Positions 40,986 through 49,960 of a DNA stretch of 64,000 nt are shown here, in pieces; the stretch's first letter is position 1; each line of letters begins with the position of its first letter. The DNA comes from Nonomuraea fuscirosea (GTDB taxonomy: Bacteria > Actinomycetota > Actinomycetes > Streptosporangiales > Streptosporangiaceae). Where the stretch lies: NCBI RefSeq assembly GCF_003001935.1, contig NZ_PVNG01000011.1:62001-126000 (forward strand), in the 5' to 3' direction. Both the position numbers and the translations under genes were made by a program. Below the pieces are notes generated by a model. The model was not told where the DNA came from. It saw only the letters and a list, made by a program, of their open reading frames with translations, and did not search any database.

Positions 40986-42449
40986 GGTGAAGCCCGGCGG
41001 TCTGAGCGGCGGATGCGCGGACTGGAGCTGGGCGGCCAGGCCGAGCAGGTGGGGCTCGCCGCCGGGCGGCGCCACGAGCTGGACGGCGATCGGCAGCCCG
41101 CAGGAATGGGTGGCCAGGGGGACGGCCATGGCGGGCCAGCCGCACATGTTCCACGGGCCCGTGGCGGGGGCGTACCTGATGTTGGTCTGCGCGTTGCGCA
41201 GCAGGCCACGCCGCCCGTAGCGCTCGGCCCGCGGCGCGACGGCGGCCAGGGCGGGCATGATCAGCACGTCCGCGTCGCCGAGCCACTGGTCGGCGCCGTA
41301 CCCGTGCCAGCGCGCGCGACTCCGCGCGCCGTCCAGCTTGAGCGCGGCGAGCACCCGGCCGGCCCGGGCCAGCGCGCGGGTCCGGCGTTCGAGCCGCCAC
41401 CGGTCCAGCCCTTCGACCGACTCGGCGGCCCTGACCAGCCACGTCGCGACCGTGGCCGGGCCGAGCCAGGCGGGCAGCGTGCCGTCGTGCTCGACCACCG
41501 TGTGCCCGGCCAGGCGCAGCGTCTCCGCCGCCCCGCGCACCGCGGCCCGGAACTCCTTGTCGACCGGCAGTCCGGGCGGCAGCGGCTGCGGCGCGTAGGC
41601 CACCCGCAGGTCGAACGGCTCGGGGCCGGCGGGCGGCGGCTGCGGCTCCCACACCTCGTCGTCGTCCGCCCAGACCGAGCGGAGCATGCGCGGCACGGGC
41701 TCGACCCGGCGGCCGCCGCGCCACGCCTCCGCCAGCGACGGGTCCGCGGCCAGCACGGACAGCGCCAGCGACAGGTCGGCGGCGGTCGTGGCGATCGGGC
41801 CGTTCTCGGTCAGCCGGTCCCAGTCGTCCGTCGGCGGCGGCACCAGATCCGCGCCCGGCTTGATCGCCAGCACGCCGCAGCAGGCCGCGGGGATGCGCAA
41901 CGAGCCCATGCCGTCGTTGCCGAGCGCGATCGGCACCATGCCCGCCGCCACCGCCGCGGCGCTGCCCGCCGACGATCCCCCCGCCGTGCGCGCGGGGTTC
42001 CAGGGGTTGCGTACGACGCCGTACGCGCTGTCGCCGAACGCCACCAGCCCCAGCTCCGGCAGGTTGGTCACGCCGATGACCACCGCGCCCGCCGCGCGCA
42101 GCCGTGCCACCGTCACGTGGTCCTCGGCCGCCGGTGCGTCGGAGGTGGCGGCCGACCCGCCGCGGGTGGCCTCGCCCGCGACCTCCAGGTTGTCTTTGAC
42201 TGCGACCGGCACGCCCGCGAGCGGCAGATCCGGCAGATCGCGCCGTCTCTGCAGCTCCCGCGCCTCGTCCACGGCCTGCTCCCTGACCGCACGGAACGCC
42301 CCGACCCTGGTGTCCCGCTCCGAGATGGCATGGAGATGCTCCTCGACGACGGTCGTGGCCTTGACGTCCCCGTGCCGTACGGCCGTCGCGATCTCGATGG
42401 CGGACCTGCCTGCCCACAACATGATTCGAGTCTGCAGGTTTTCCCGCAT
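40980..42449 (-). CDS. Amidase signature family enzyme
   Basis: A 489-residue amidohydrolase with the Ser-cisSer-Lys triad: K85 in PVAVKDNLEVAG, cis-serine near 160 in GGSSAGSAAAVAAG, nucleophile near 183 in NDGMGSLRIPAACCG. The spacing equals that of GatA-type enzymes, but there is no gatC or gatB nearby, so this is a catabolic amidase (or allophanate-hydrolase-like) rather than GatA. Start uncertain: ATG 42449 or ATG 42422; the divergent PLP enzyme starts only 29 bp away, favouring the shorter form. Confidence 0.85.
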   Translation of the reverse strand: MRENLQTRIMLWAGRSAIEIATAVRHGDVKATTVVEEHLHAISERDTRVGAFRAVREQAVDEARELQRRRDLPDLPLAGVPVAVKDNLEVAGEATRGGSAATSDAPAAEDHVTVARLRAAGAVVIGVTNLPELGLVAFGDSAYGVVRNPWNPARTAGGSSAGSAAAVAAGMVPIALGNDGMGSLRIPAACCGVLAIKPGADLVPPPTDDWDRLTENGPIATTAADLSLALSVLAADPSLAEAWRGGRRVEPVPRMLRSVWADDDEVWEPQPPPAGPEPFDLRVAYAPQPLPPGLPVDKEFRAAVRGAAETLRLAGHTVVEHDGTLPAWLGPATVATWLVRAAESVEGLDRWRLERRTRALARAGRVLAALKLDGARSRARWHGYGADQWLGDADVLIMPALAAVAPRAERYGRRGLLRNAQTNIRYAPATGPWNMCGWPAMAVPLATHSCGLPIAVQLVAPPGGEPHLLGLAAQLQSAHPPLRPPGFTY

Positions 42450-42478
42450 CGTGGCGAGGCTCGATAGGGTCGATCCAC

Positions 42479-43660
42479 GTGAACGGATCTTCGCTCGCCC
42501 TGCGCCAGCGTTCGCTGGGCGACCCCTCGGCCGAATATCCCCTGTTCCCGCCGCTGACGCGGGGCTGCCCCAGGACCAGCACCGACGAGATCGCCTATCC
42601 GCTCGACGTCGTGTACGACTACGCGAAGGCGGACCGCGCCCTGTTCGACCAGGAGCCGGGCCCCGACCTCGCGCGGTGGTCCCCGCTGCTGCCGCCCCTG
42701 GCGGTGCCCACGCTGGGGGAGGGCGGGACGCCGCTGGTGGAGTTCGGGGACGTGCACATCAAGGACGAATCACGCAATCCGACGTGGTCGCACAAGGACC
42801 GGCTCAACCGGGTCGCGGTCAGCGCCGCCGTGGCCGCCGGCGCGCCCGGCGTGGTGGTGGCCTCCTCGGGCAACCACGGCGCCTCCGCCGCCGCCTACGC
42901 GGCCAGGGCCGGGCTGCCCGCCATCGTGCTCTCCTCGGCCGACTCGCCGCCGGCCGTGCAGACGTTCGCCCGCGCGTACGGGGCGAAGGTCGTGTCCGTG
43001 CCGGTCGCGGCGCGCTGGCCGCTGCTGCGGGAGGTCGTCGACCGGCTCGGCTACCACCCGGTCAGCAACCAGACCGTCACCCACACCGGGCACCCGTTCG
43101 GGCCCGAAGGCTACAAGACGATCGCGTACGAGCTGTTCCTGCAGCTCGGCCGGACGGTGCCGGCGGCCGTCCTCGTGCCCACCGGCTACGCCGAGCTGCT
43201 CTACGGGGTGTGGAAGGGCTTCACCGAGCTGCGGCTGCTCGGGCTGGCGGAGCGGACGCCGCGGATGTTCTCCTGCGAGTCGGCCGCCGGTGGGCCGCAC
43301 GCCAGGGCCCTGGCCACCGGCGCGCCCGCCGCGATCGTCGAGCTGGGCCCCACCGAGGCGTACAGCGTCGCGGGCACCGTCGGCGGGCACCGGGGCGTGC
43401 TGGCCGTGCGCGACAGCGGCGGCGAGGCCGTGCTGGTCACCGACGACGAGCTGCGGCGGGCGCAGCGCGACCTGGCCGGGCAGGGGCTGTGGCAGGAGCT
43501 GTCGGGCGCGGCGGGGCTGGCCGGGTACCGGAGGCTGCGGCGCGAGTTCGACGGGCCCGTGGTGTGTGTGGCGACGTCCAGCGGGTTCAAGGACATGGGG
43601 GTGGGCGGGGAGCGGCATCCGATGATCGAGAACCCGACGCTGGACGATCTCGTCAACTGA
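42479..43660 (+). CDS. Threonine synthase-like PLP-dependent enzyme
   Basis: A 393-residue fold-type II enzyme with the PLP lysine K106 in NPTWSHKDRLN and the cofactor-binding SSGNHGASAAAYAARAG near 129. Overall layout matches short threonine synthases (O-phosphohomoserine to threonine), yet the N-terminus contains only one cysteine and no zinc ribbon. It is not beside homoserine genes, so diaminopropionate or cysteate-type chemistry remains possible. GTG start, divergent from the amidase gene. Confidence 0.78.
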   Translation: MNGSSLALRQRSLGDPSAEYPLFPPLTRGCPRTSTDEIAYPLDVVYDYAKADRALFDQEPGPDLARWSPLLPPLAVPTLGEGGTPLVEFGDVHIKDESRNPTWSHKDRLNRVAVSAAVAAGAPGVVVASSGNHGASAAAYAARAGLPAIVLSSADSPPAVQTFARAYGAKVVSVPVAARWPLLREVVDRLGYHPVSNQTVTHTGHPFGPEGYKTIAYELFLQLGRTVPAAVLVPTGYAELLYGVWKGFTELRLLGLAERTPRMFSCESAAGGPHARALATGAPAAIVELGPTEAYSVAGTVGGHRGVLAVRDSGGEAVLVTDDELRRAQRDLAGQGLWQELSGAAGLAGYRRLRREFDGPVVCVATSSGFKDMGVGGERHPMIENPTLDDLVN

Positions 43661-43669
43661 CGTACGGCC

Positions 43670-44317
43670 TCAGGGCTTGATCCACACGCGCAGGGCGCCG
43701 GTCGTGGTGAAGCCGTGGCGGAGGGCGGTGGCCGGGTCGATCTCGTAGCCGACCAGGGGGCGGCCGGGGAAGAGCTCGGCTGCCATGGCCAGGGTGCCCT
43801 CCCAGGCTGCGTCCTCGTCGGGGCCGAAGACGTTGGAGACGCCGACGGCGGGGCCGCCGGTGGTGAGGATCGCGCCGGCGGTGATCTCGCCGTTCGTCCG
43901 GCCGGACACGATCGTCGCCTCTTCGAGCAGCGCGGGCGGGAACAGGCCGGGCTCGCCGAAGGCCCGCTCCCAGTCGCGCAGGGTGTCCGCGTCCTCGACC
44001 ACCGTCCAGGCGGTGGGCGTGCGGCCGGGAGCGTCGCGGTGGATCCAGCGCGCCTCGAACAGCACCTCGAAGCCGGGAAGGGCGAGCGTGGCGAAGCTGT
44101 CCTTGACCGAAGCGCCGGGACCCGCGTCGATGCGGCCGAGCACGTCGGCCGCCGTGGCGTCGGGGGAGAGCGTGACGGCGTCGGGGTAGAAGGGCGGGGT
44201 CCTGGCCGGGTTGGTCCAGGCGCGCTCGGTGAACGTGCCCGGCCTGCCGTGGGCGCGGCACATCAGGTCGCACCACGAGGCGTTGTCGCGGGCCGCCACG
44301 GTCTGCCAGCCGGTCAT
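43670..44317 (-). CDS. GNAT-like hypothetical protein
   Basis: A 215-residue protein without membrane segments. The second half (TIVSGRTNGEITAGAILTTGGPAVGVSNVFG, then LVGYEIDPATALRHGFTTTGALRVWIKP) resembles the acetyl-CoA-binding strands and final beta strands of GNAT acetyltransferases, but the classical R/Q-x-x-G-x-G/A loop is not obvious. Its ATG overlaps the HrpB stop, so it is co-translated with that helicase. Function unknown. Confidence 0.65.
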   Translation of the reverse strand: MTGWQTVAARDNASWCDLMCRAHGRPGTFTERAWTNPARTPPFYPDAVTLSPDATAADVLGRIDAGPGASVKDSFATLALPGFEVLFEARWIHRDAPGRTPTAWTVVEDADTLRDWERAFGEPGLFPPALLEEATIVSGRTNGEITAGAILTTGGPAVGVSNVFGPDEDAAWEGTLAMAAELFPGRPLVGYEIDPATALRHGFTTTGALRVWIKP

Positions 44318-46713
44318 GTCCGTCCTTTCGTCCGGCGGGTGGGCGGCGCGGTGAGCGGGTCCTCCGGCCAGGGGTGCTTGGGGTAGCGGCCGCGCATCTC
44401 CGCGCGTACGTGGCGGTAGCCGTCGCGCCAGAACGAGGCCAGGTCCGCGGTGACCGCCAGCGGCCGGCCCGCGGGCGACAGCAGGTGGACCAGGACCGGC
44501 ACGCCCGCGATCAGCGGCGTCTCCTGCCGGCCGAACAGCTCCTGCAGCTTCACCGCCAGCACCGGCTGCTCACCCGAGTAGTCGACGCGAATGCGCGAGC
44601 CGGTGGGGACCTCCAGGCGTTCCGGGGCGACCGCGTCCAGCCGTTCGCTCCACGGGATCAGGCGGCGCAGCGCCGAGGCGACGTCGATGCGCTCCACGTC
44701 GGCGCGGCGGCGGGCCCTGGACAGCTCGGGCTCCAGCCACTGGTCGGCCAGGTCGACGAGCGCGTCCATGGACGGCCAGGGCGGGCCGATCGCCCGGTGG
44801 CAGAACGCCAGCCGGTCGCGCAGCTCCTTGGCGGGTTTCGTCCAGGTCAGCAGGTCTTCCGTACGCAGGCCGTACCGGATGGCCTCGTGGACGTCGGCGT
44901 CCTTGAGCGGGCTGGCGGACAGCTCGATCGCGCCCAGGCGCTCGACCCTGCGGGCGGACACGTCGCCGCGGCGCCCGCCCGGCGGCACCTTCCACTCGAC
45001 CTCGTCCTCGACCGTGGTGCCCGCCGCCATCCTGGCCGTCGCCTCGTCGATCACCACCGCCTGCCTGACGCGGGCCGAGGCCGAGCCGGTCGGACGGTCG
45101 GCGACCGCGACGGCCAGCCACTGCGCGGTCGCGAGCCTGGAGCCCTCGGCCGGCTGCGCCTGGGTGCCCGAGGCCATGAGGAACCCGCCACCGCGCCTGC
45201 GCGCCACCCGCTCGGGAAACGCCAGCGCCACCGCCATCCCGGCCAGCGCGTCCTCCGACAGTTCCCGCCCGAGGGCCGCCGCACCGGTGGCGGTGCGGCG
45301 GAGGCGGGTGGATTCCTGGCGCCAGCGGACCGCGAAGCCGGTGCCGCCGCGGCGGGCCGTACGCCAGACCTCCACCAGGTCGTCGGAGGCGTCCCTGGGC
45401 AGCTGCTCCGACAACAGCGCCACCACCTCCGCGGCCCGGGGACCGAGGTCGAGCAGGGCCCTGGCCAGCCGGGGATGCACCCCGGCCAGCGCCATCCGGC
45501 GGCCACGGGCGGTGACGCGGGAGGCGTCGTCCAGGGCGCCGAGCAGCCGCAGCGTCGCGGTGGCGGCGGACATGGCGGCGGCGGGCGGCGGGTCGAGCAG
45601 GGCGAGGCCGTGCGCGTCCCGGCTGCCCCAGCAGGCCGCCTGGAGGGCGAAGCCGGTCAGGTCGGCGAGCGCGATCTCCGGCCGGGCGTGCTCGGCCAGG
45701 CGCTCGTGCTCGGCCGCCGTCCAGCAGCGGTAGACGGCGCCGGGCGCCTCACGGCCCGCCCGTCCGGCCCGCTGGGCGGCGGAGGCTCTGGAAACCCGGA
45801 CCGTGGTGAGGGAGCCCAGGCCGCGCGCGTGGTCGGTCCGCGGCTCGCGGGCCAGCCCGCAGTCCACCACCACCCGCACGCCGGGAACGGTCAGGCTCGA
45901 CTCGGCGACGGACGTGGCCAGCACCACCCTGCGCCCCGCCCCCGGCGACAGCACGGCGTCCTGAACGTGAGCTGGAGCCTGGCCGTGCACCTGGAGCAGC
46001 TGCTCGACGTCGCCGGCCAGCATGCCGGCCACCTTGGCGATCTCGCTCACGCCGGGCAGGAAGCACAGCACGTCGCCGTCCCGTTCGGCCAGCGCCCTGC
46101 GGACCACCGAGGCCACGTGCGACAGCAGCACGGGATCGACGCGCAGGCCGTGCGGCGGCGCGACCGGGCGCGGCGGCGGGGCCCAGACCGTCTCCACGGG
46201 GTGGGTGTTCCCGGTGGCGGCGACGACGGGGCCGCCGAGCAGTCCGGCCCACGGGGCGGCGTCGGCGGTGGCGGAGGTGGCCAGGAGGCGCAGGTCGGGG
46301 CGGAGCGTCTCGCGTACGTCGAGCAGGAACGCCAGCGCGGTGTCCGCGTCGAGGTGGCGTTCGTGGCATTCGTCCAGCATGACCGCGTCGACCCCGGCCA
46401 GCTCCTGGTCCCGCTGGAGCCGCTGCAGCAGCACGCCGGTCGTGACGACCTCGACCATGGGGTTGGCGCCCACGTGCCGCTCGCCCCTGATCGTGTAGCT
46501 CACGCCCATGCGCCGGGCCGCCGCGCGTACGGCCAGCCGCCGCGGCTCGGCCACCACCACCCGCATGCCCGCCCCGGCCAGCGCCAGGGGCACCACGGTG
46601 GTCTTGCCGGTGCCGGGCGGCGCGGTCAGCACCGCGCTGCCGTGCCCGTGGAGCGCGGCCAGCAGCTCGGGCAGCACGTGGTGGATGGGCAGGGCGCCGT
46701 CAGGCACGGGCAT
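44314..46713 (-). CDS. hrpB: ATP-dependent helicase HrpB
   Basis: A 799-residue DEAH/DECH-box RNA helicase: motif I APPGTGKTTVVPLAL near 30, motif II DECHERH near 113, motif III SATAD near 148, and QRAGRAGREAPG for motif VI near 312-323, followed by the HrpB-specific C-terminal domain (PPGGRRGDVSARRVERLGAIELS region). HrpB is non-essential; its RNA target is poorly defined. The start overlaps the end of the ArsR gene by 14 bp and the stop overlaps the GNAT-like gene, making an unusual ArsR-HrpB-GNAT operon. Confidence 0.92.
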   Translation of the reverse strand: MPVPDGALPIHHVLPELLAALHGHGSAVLTAPPGTGKTTVVPLALAGAGMRVVVAEPRRLAVRAAARRMGVSYTIRGERHVGANPMVEVVTTGVLLQRLQRDQELAGVDAVMLDECHERHLDADTALAFLLDVRETLRPDLRLLATSATADAAPWAGLLGGPVVAATGNTHPVETVWAPPPRPVAPPHGLRVDPVLLSHVASVVRRALAERDGDVLCFLPGVSEIAKVAGMLAGDVEQLLQVHGQAPAHVQDAVLSPGAGRRVVLATSVAESSLTVPGVRVVVDCGLAREPRTDHARGLGSLTTVRVSRASAAQRAGRAGREAPGAVYRCWTAAEHERLAEHARPEIALADLTGFALQAACWGSRDAHGLALLDPPPAAAMSAATATLRLLGALDDASRVTARGRRMALAGVHPRLARALLDLGPRAAEVVALLSEQLPRDASDDLVEVWRTARRGGTGFAVRWRQESTRLRRTATGAAALGRELSEDALAGMAVALAFPERVARRRGGGFLMASGTQAQPAEGSRLATAQWLAVAVADRPTGSASARVRQAVVIDEATARMAAGTTVEDEVEWKVPPGGRRGDVSARRVERLGAIELSASPLKDADVHEAIRYGLRTEDLLTWTKPAKELRDRLAFCHRAIGPPWPSMDALVDLADQWLEPELSRARRRADVERIDVASALRRLIPWSERLDAVAPERLEVPTGSRIRVDYSGEQPVLAVKLQELFGRQETPLIAGVPVLVHLLSPAGRPLAVTADLASFWRDGYRHVRAEMRGRYPKHPWPEDPLTAPPTRRTKGRT

Positions 46714-47056
46714 CAGCCTGGTGCGCTGAGACCGGGCGTCTTGAGGGGCGGTTCGCCGCGTGCAGGACCGCGTCGAGCAGGCCGGGGAAGCGGGCGTCGA
46801 GATCGGTGCGGCGCAGGCTCATGTACTTCAGCCGACCTTCCTGCTTCGTCTCGACCACGCCGGCCTCCCGCAAGGCCCGGTAGTGGTGCGAGGCGGTCGA
46901 CTTGTGCACCCCGAGGTGGTCGGCCGCGGTGGTGCAGTTCATCTCCCCGGCGATGGCGAGGCGGATGGTGATCTCCAGGCGGACGGGGTCGGACAGCGCC
47001 CGCAGAACCTCTGTGAGCTCGATGTCCTCCGTCGCGGGGTGCGGTAGCAGGCGCAT
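46700..47056 (-). CDS. ArsR-family transcriptional regulator
   Basis: A 118-residue winged-helix regulator: LTEVLRALSDPVRLEITIRL (6-25 of the domain), recognition helix HLGVHKSTASHHYRALREAG, wing region KQEGRLKYMSLRRTDLDARF. No CxxCxxC-type metal cysteines beyond C41 in MNCTTAAD, so it is probably not an arsenic or cadmium sensor; more like the organic-ligand group. Divergent from the MFS exporter, with a 20-bp palindrome between them, so repression of the exporter and itself is likely. Confidence 0.88.
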   Translation of the reverse strand: MRLLPHPATEDIELTEVLRALSDPVRLEITIRLAIAGEMNCTTAADHLGVHKSTASHHYRALREAGVVETKQEGRLKYMSLRRTDLDARFPGLLDAVLHAANRPSRRPVSAHQADARA

Positions 47057-47107
47057 GACGGAAGCCTACCTTCGTCTCATTGTTTGACAACGATCCAACT
47101 ATAAGTC

Positions 47108-47127
47108 AGTTTGATGGGCATCAAACT
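47108..47127. promoter_or_regulatory. Perfect palindrome in the ArsR-MFS divergent region
   Basis: AGTTTGATGGGCATCAAACT: 8-bp arms with a 4-bp spacer, 20 bases before the MFS start codon. A second, imperfect one, ATTGTT-TGAC-AACGAT, lies at 47080-47095 and contains a TTGACA -35 candidate (47084-47089). Likely sites for the ArsR protein. Confidence 0.6.
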
Positions 47128-47146
47128 TTTGCTGGAGGAGGCTTCC

Positions 47147-48295
47147 GTGAGTTCACGGCTCTATCCGATGGCCGCCGGAAATTTCGCGATCGGTACGGGC
47201 ATGTTCGTCACCGCCGGGCTGCTGGGCCCGATCTCGACCGACCTGGGGGTCTCCCGGTCGGCCGCGGGCCAGCTCATGACGGTGTTCGCGCTGGCGTACG
47301 CGGTGCTCTCGCCCCTGCTCGCGGCTCTGACGATCCACCTGCCGCGCAGGACGCTGCTGTTGCTGGCCATGGGGGTGTTCGTGGCCGGCAACGTGCTGAG
47401 CGCGCTGGCGCCGACGTACCCGCTGGTGATCCTCACCCGGGTGATCGCCGCGGCGGGGGCGGCCATGTTCACGCCGACCTCGTCGGCCGTGGCGAACGCG
47501 CTGACCACGCCCGACCGGCGCGGGCGCGCGCTGGCGCTGGTGATGGGCGGGCTGAGCGTGTCGTCGGCCATCGGGGTGCCGCTCGGCACCTGGCTGGGTG
47601 AGACGGCGAGCTGGCGGGCGACGTTGTGGATGGTCTCAGGGCTGGGCCTGCTCGGGCTCGTCGGGGTGGCCGCGCTGGTGCCCGACGTGCGGATCCCGGC
47701 GTCCGGGCGGCTGCGGGAGCGGTTCGAGCCGCTGCGCGACCGGCGGGTGATGGCGGTGATGGCCACGCAGTTGCTGGTCTTCGCGTCGGGGTTCAGCGCC
47801 TACACCTACATCGGCTCGCTGTTCGACCTGCCGCTGCCCGCGCTGCTGTGGGCCTGGGGGCTGGGCGGGATCGTGGGCAACCTGCTCGGCGGGCGGTTGT
47901 CCGACGCGTACGGGCCGCGCCGGATGATCCTGATCGGGATGTCGGCCGCCTTCGTGTTCGTCGCCCTCATCCCCGTCGCGAACCTCGCCCTGCCCCTCGC
48001 GCTGCTCTGGGGCTTCCTGTGGGGCGCGGTCGGCTGGATGATCGCCCCCGCCCAGCAGTTCAGGACCGTCACCGCGATGCCCGGTAACGTCTCGATCGGC
48101 CTGGGCCTGCTGTCGTCGGCCCAGTACTTCGGCCTGTTCGTGGCGGGGCTGGCCGGTGGGGTGGCGCTGGACGCGTACGGACGAGTGGGCGTGATCACGC
48201 TGTCCGCCGGCCTGGGCCTGGCGGCCCTGCTGTTCACCCTGGCCACCTACCGCGCACCGAAGCTCGTCCCTCAGGTGACCGAACCGGTCGGCTAG
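47147..48295 (+). CDS. MFS transporter, DHA1-type drug exporter
   Basis: A 382-residue protein with twelve predicted helices. The loop 2-3 motif region is present but weak; motif C-like GGLSVSSAIGVPLGTWLGE in helix 5 is the antiporter signature, so proton-driven export of drugs or arabinose-like compounds (AraJ/Cmr-type) is likely. GTG start at 47147 with GGAGGAGG 5 bases before. Controlled, by inference, by the divergent ArsR gene. Confidence 0.88.
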   Translation: MSSRLYPMAAGNFAIGTGMFVTAGLLGPISTDLGVSRSAAGQLMTVFALAYAVLSPLLAALTIHLPRRTLLLLAMGVFVAGNVLSALAPTYPLVILTRVIAAAGAAMFTPTSSAVANALTTPDRRGRALALVMGGLSVSSAIGVPLGTWLGETASWRATLWMVSGLGLLGLVGVAALVPDVRIPASGRLRERFEPLRDRRVMAVMATQLLVFASGFSAYTYIGSLFDLPLPALLWAWGLGGIVGNLLGGRLSDAYGPRRMILIGMSAAFVFVALIPVANLALPLALLWGFLWGAVGWMIAPAQQFRTVTAMPGNVSIGLGLLSSAQYFGLFVAGLAGGVALDAYGRVGVITLSAGLGLAALLFTLATYRAPKLVPQVTEPVG

Positions 48296-48348
48296 TGCCG
48301 GGTGCCGGGCTCGTCGGCTTTCCCCGCTGGGGAAGGCTGTTGGCCATA

Positions 48349-48843
48349 ATGTCGGATGTGTCAGACGACCGTGACCCGAGCGACGAGCCCGTGCCCGGCC
48401 AGGACGAGCGGGCCCCCACGCCGCAGCCCCAAGACGAGCCGGTTCCTCGCCAGGACGAGCAGGCCCCCGCGCCGCAACCGGAGGACGACCCGCGTGACGA
48501 ACCCGCGCCGCTGGCTGCCCTCGTCCTGCTGACGGCGGGGTCGGCGGTGGCGGTCATGGTGCTGGCGGCCTTCCTCTCCCAGCCGCCCCGCCTCAACTTC
48601 CTGTTGTTCGGCCCGGTCGCCCTGGTGGCGTTCGAGGTGGTCGCGTACGACGTGTGGTGGCGGCGGTGGTGGGGCGCGATACCGGGGGCACTGCTGGGCC
48701 TGCTGATCTATTTCGAGGGCCGCGCGGCACTCAGCGACGTGATCGGTGAGGTCTGGGCGCATCCGGTGGCGTACGTCCTGGCGTGGACCCTCTTCGCCGT
48801 CGTCTTCGCCCTGTGCAGCCGCTACCCGCGCCGGGTTTCCTAG
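48349..48843 (+). CDS. Membrane protein with acidic N-terminal repeats
   Basis: A 164-residue protein. Residues 1-50 are acidic and contain imperfect repeats of the type DEPVPGQDERAPTPQPQ and DEPVPRQDEQAPAPQPE, probably disordered and cytoplasmic. Residues about 53-160 hold three or four hydrophobic helices including a tryptophan-rich segment (AYDVWWRRWWGAIPG). No family recognised. Start at ATG 48349 because the frame before it is unlike coding sequence. Confidence 0.6.
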   Translation: MSDVSDDRDPSDEPVPGQDERAPTPQPQDEPVPRQDEQAPAPQPEDDPRDEPAPLAALVLLTAGSAVAVMVLAAFLSQPPRLNFLLFGPVALVAFEVVAYDVWWRRWWGAIPGALLGLLIYFEGRAALSDVIGEVWAHPVAYVLAWTLFAVVFALCSRYPRRVS

Positions 48844-49006
48844 CTGGTCGGCGCCGCCGCCGAGGAAGGGTTCACGGGGGGAGCGCGTTGAGGCGAGGGT
48901 GGCCGGGAACGAAAGACCCGGGTCGCCGGGTGCGGCTGAGGTGTGCGCTTCCAGGAACGATGACGACGGGGTGGACCGCGTTTCCGCCCAGGAGAGGGCG
49001 GAGCCG

Positions 49007-49960
49007 ATGAGTCTGCGTCAGTTCGAGTACGCCCTGGCGGTCGCCGCTGAGGGCTCGGTGACGGCGGCGGCGGAGTCGCTGAGCGTCGCCCAGCCGTCGA
49101 TGTCCCAGCAGATCCGCAACCTGGAGCGCGACCTCGGCGTGACGTTGTTCGACCGGACGCCGGCCGGGCTGGTGCCCACCGCGGTCGGCCGGGCGTTCCT
49201 CCAGGAGGCGGAGATCGCGGTGAACGCGGCGCGGCGGGCCAGGGAGACGGCGCGGGCCGGTGCGGACGACCTGGTGGGCGAGCTCGTCGTCGCGGCGCAG
49301 CTGGGCTTCGGCACCCGGCAGCTGCCGGGCGCGCTGGGCGCGCTGCGGCGCCGCTTCCCGCGGCTGGAGGTCACCGTCTTCGAGGAGTCGAGCTCCGCCG
49401 AGATGGAGCAGCTGTGCCGCAGGCGGCTGACGGATCTCGCCCTGATGGCGCAGTGCCGGCGGGGCCCCGCCGACGCCCACCGCCTCGGCGACGAGGAGTT
49501 CGTCGCGGTGCTGGGCGCCGGGCACCGGCAGCTCGCCGCGGACCGGGTGGACCTGCGTGCGCTGGAGGGGGAGCCGTGGGTCAGGTTCGACCGCGAGAGT
49601 GCGCTCGACGGCGTGCTGGAGGAGGTGGCGAGCGACAACGGGCTGAGGCCGGCCACGGTCGCCCGCGTGTCCCAGACGGCGACGGCGGTGCGGTGGGCCG
49701 CCCATGGCCTGGGCGTGACGCTCGTCCCCGCCTCCGCGGTGCCCAGCGGCTACGAGCACCTCGCGCGTCCGGTGTTCCCCGCCGTGTCCCAGCCCGTCAT
49801 CGCGGTGGTCCAGCCCGACTCGGGCCCGGCGGCGACGGCGCTGCTGGAGCTCCTGCGCCAGGAGACCTGGAACAGCTCCGCCTCCTTCTGGTCACGCGCC
49901 GATGAGCCGCACGGCGAAGGTGGCGCGGTGAACGACGCGCGGCCGCTCAGAGCTGGGTGA
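49007..49960 (+). CDS. LysR-family transcriptional regulator
   Basis: A 317-residue regulator: N-terminal winged HTH (LRQFEYALAVAAEGSVTAAAESLSV, then AQPSMSQQIRNLERDLGVTLFDR) and a periplasmic-binding-protein-like effector domain (GELVVAAQLGFGTRQLPGAL onwards). Residues 285-317 are a non-conserved tail. The last 14 bp overlap the end of the convergent SDR gene, which it may regulate along with the second SDR. ATG at 49007 with GGCGGAGCC upstream. Confidence 0.88.
   Translation: MSLRQFEYALAVAAEGSVTAAAESLSVAQPSMSQQIRNLERDLGVTLFDRTPAGLVPTAVGRAFLQEAEIAVNAARRARETARAGADDLVGELVVAAQLGFGTRQLPGALGALRRRFPRLEVTVFEESSSAEMEQLCRRRLTDLALMAQCRRGPADAHRLGDEEFVAVLGAGHRQLAADRVDLRALEGEPWVRFDRESALDGVLEEVASDNGLRPATVARVSQTATAVRWAAHGLGVTLVPASAVPSGYEHLARPVFPAVSQPVIAVVQPDSGPAATALLELLRQETWNSSASFWSRADEPHGEGGAVNDARPLRAG

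Noticed and set aside
40980..42449. Amidase considered as GatA of the tRNA amidotransferase
   Set aside because: Sequence and triad fit the family, but no gatC or gatB is adjacent and the C-terminal part differs from GatA.
44374..46971. 865-codon open frame on the plus strand over hrpB
   Set aside because: Same shadow effect; the minus-strand frame carries all helicase motifs.
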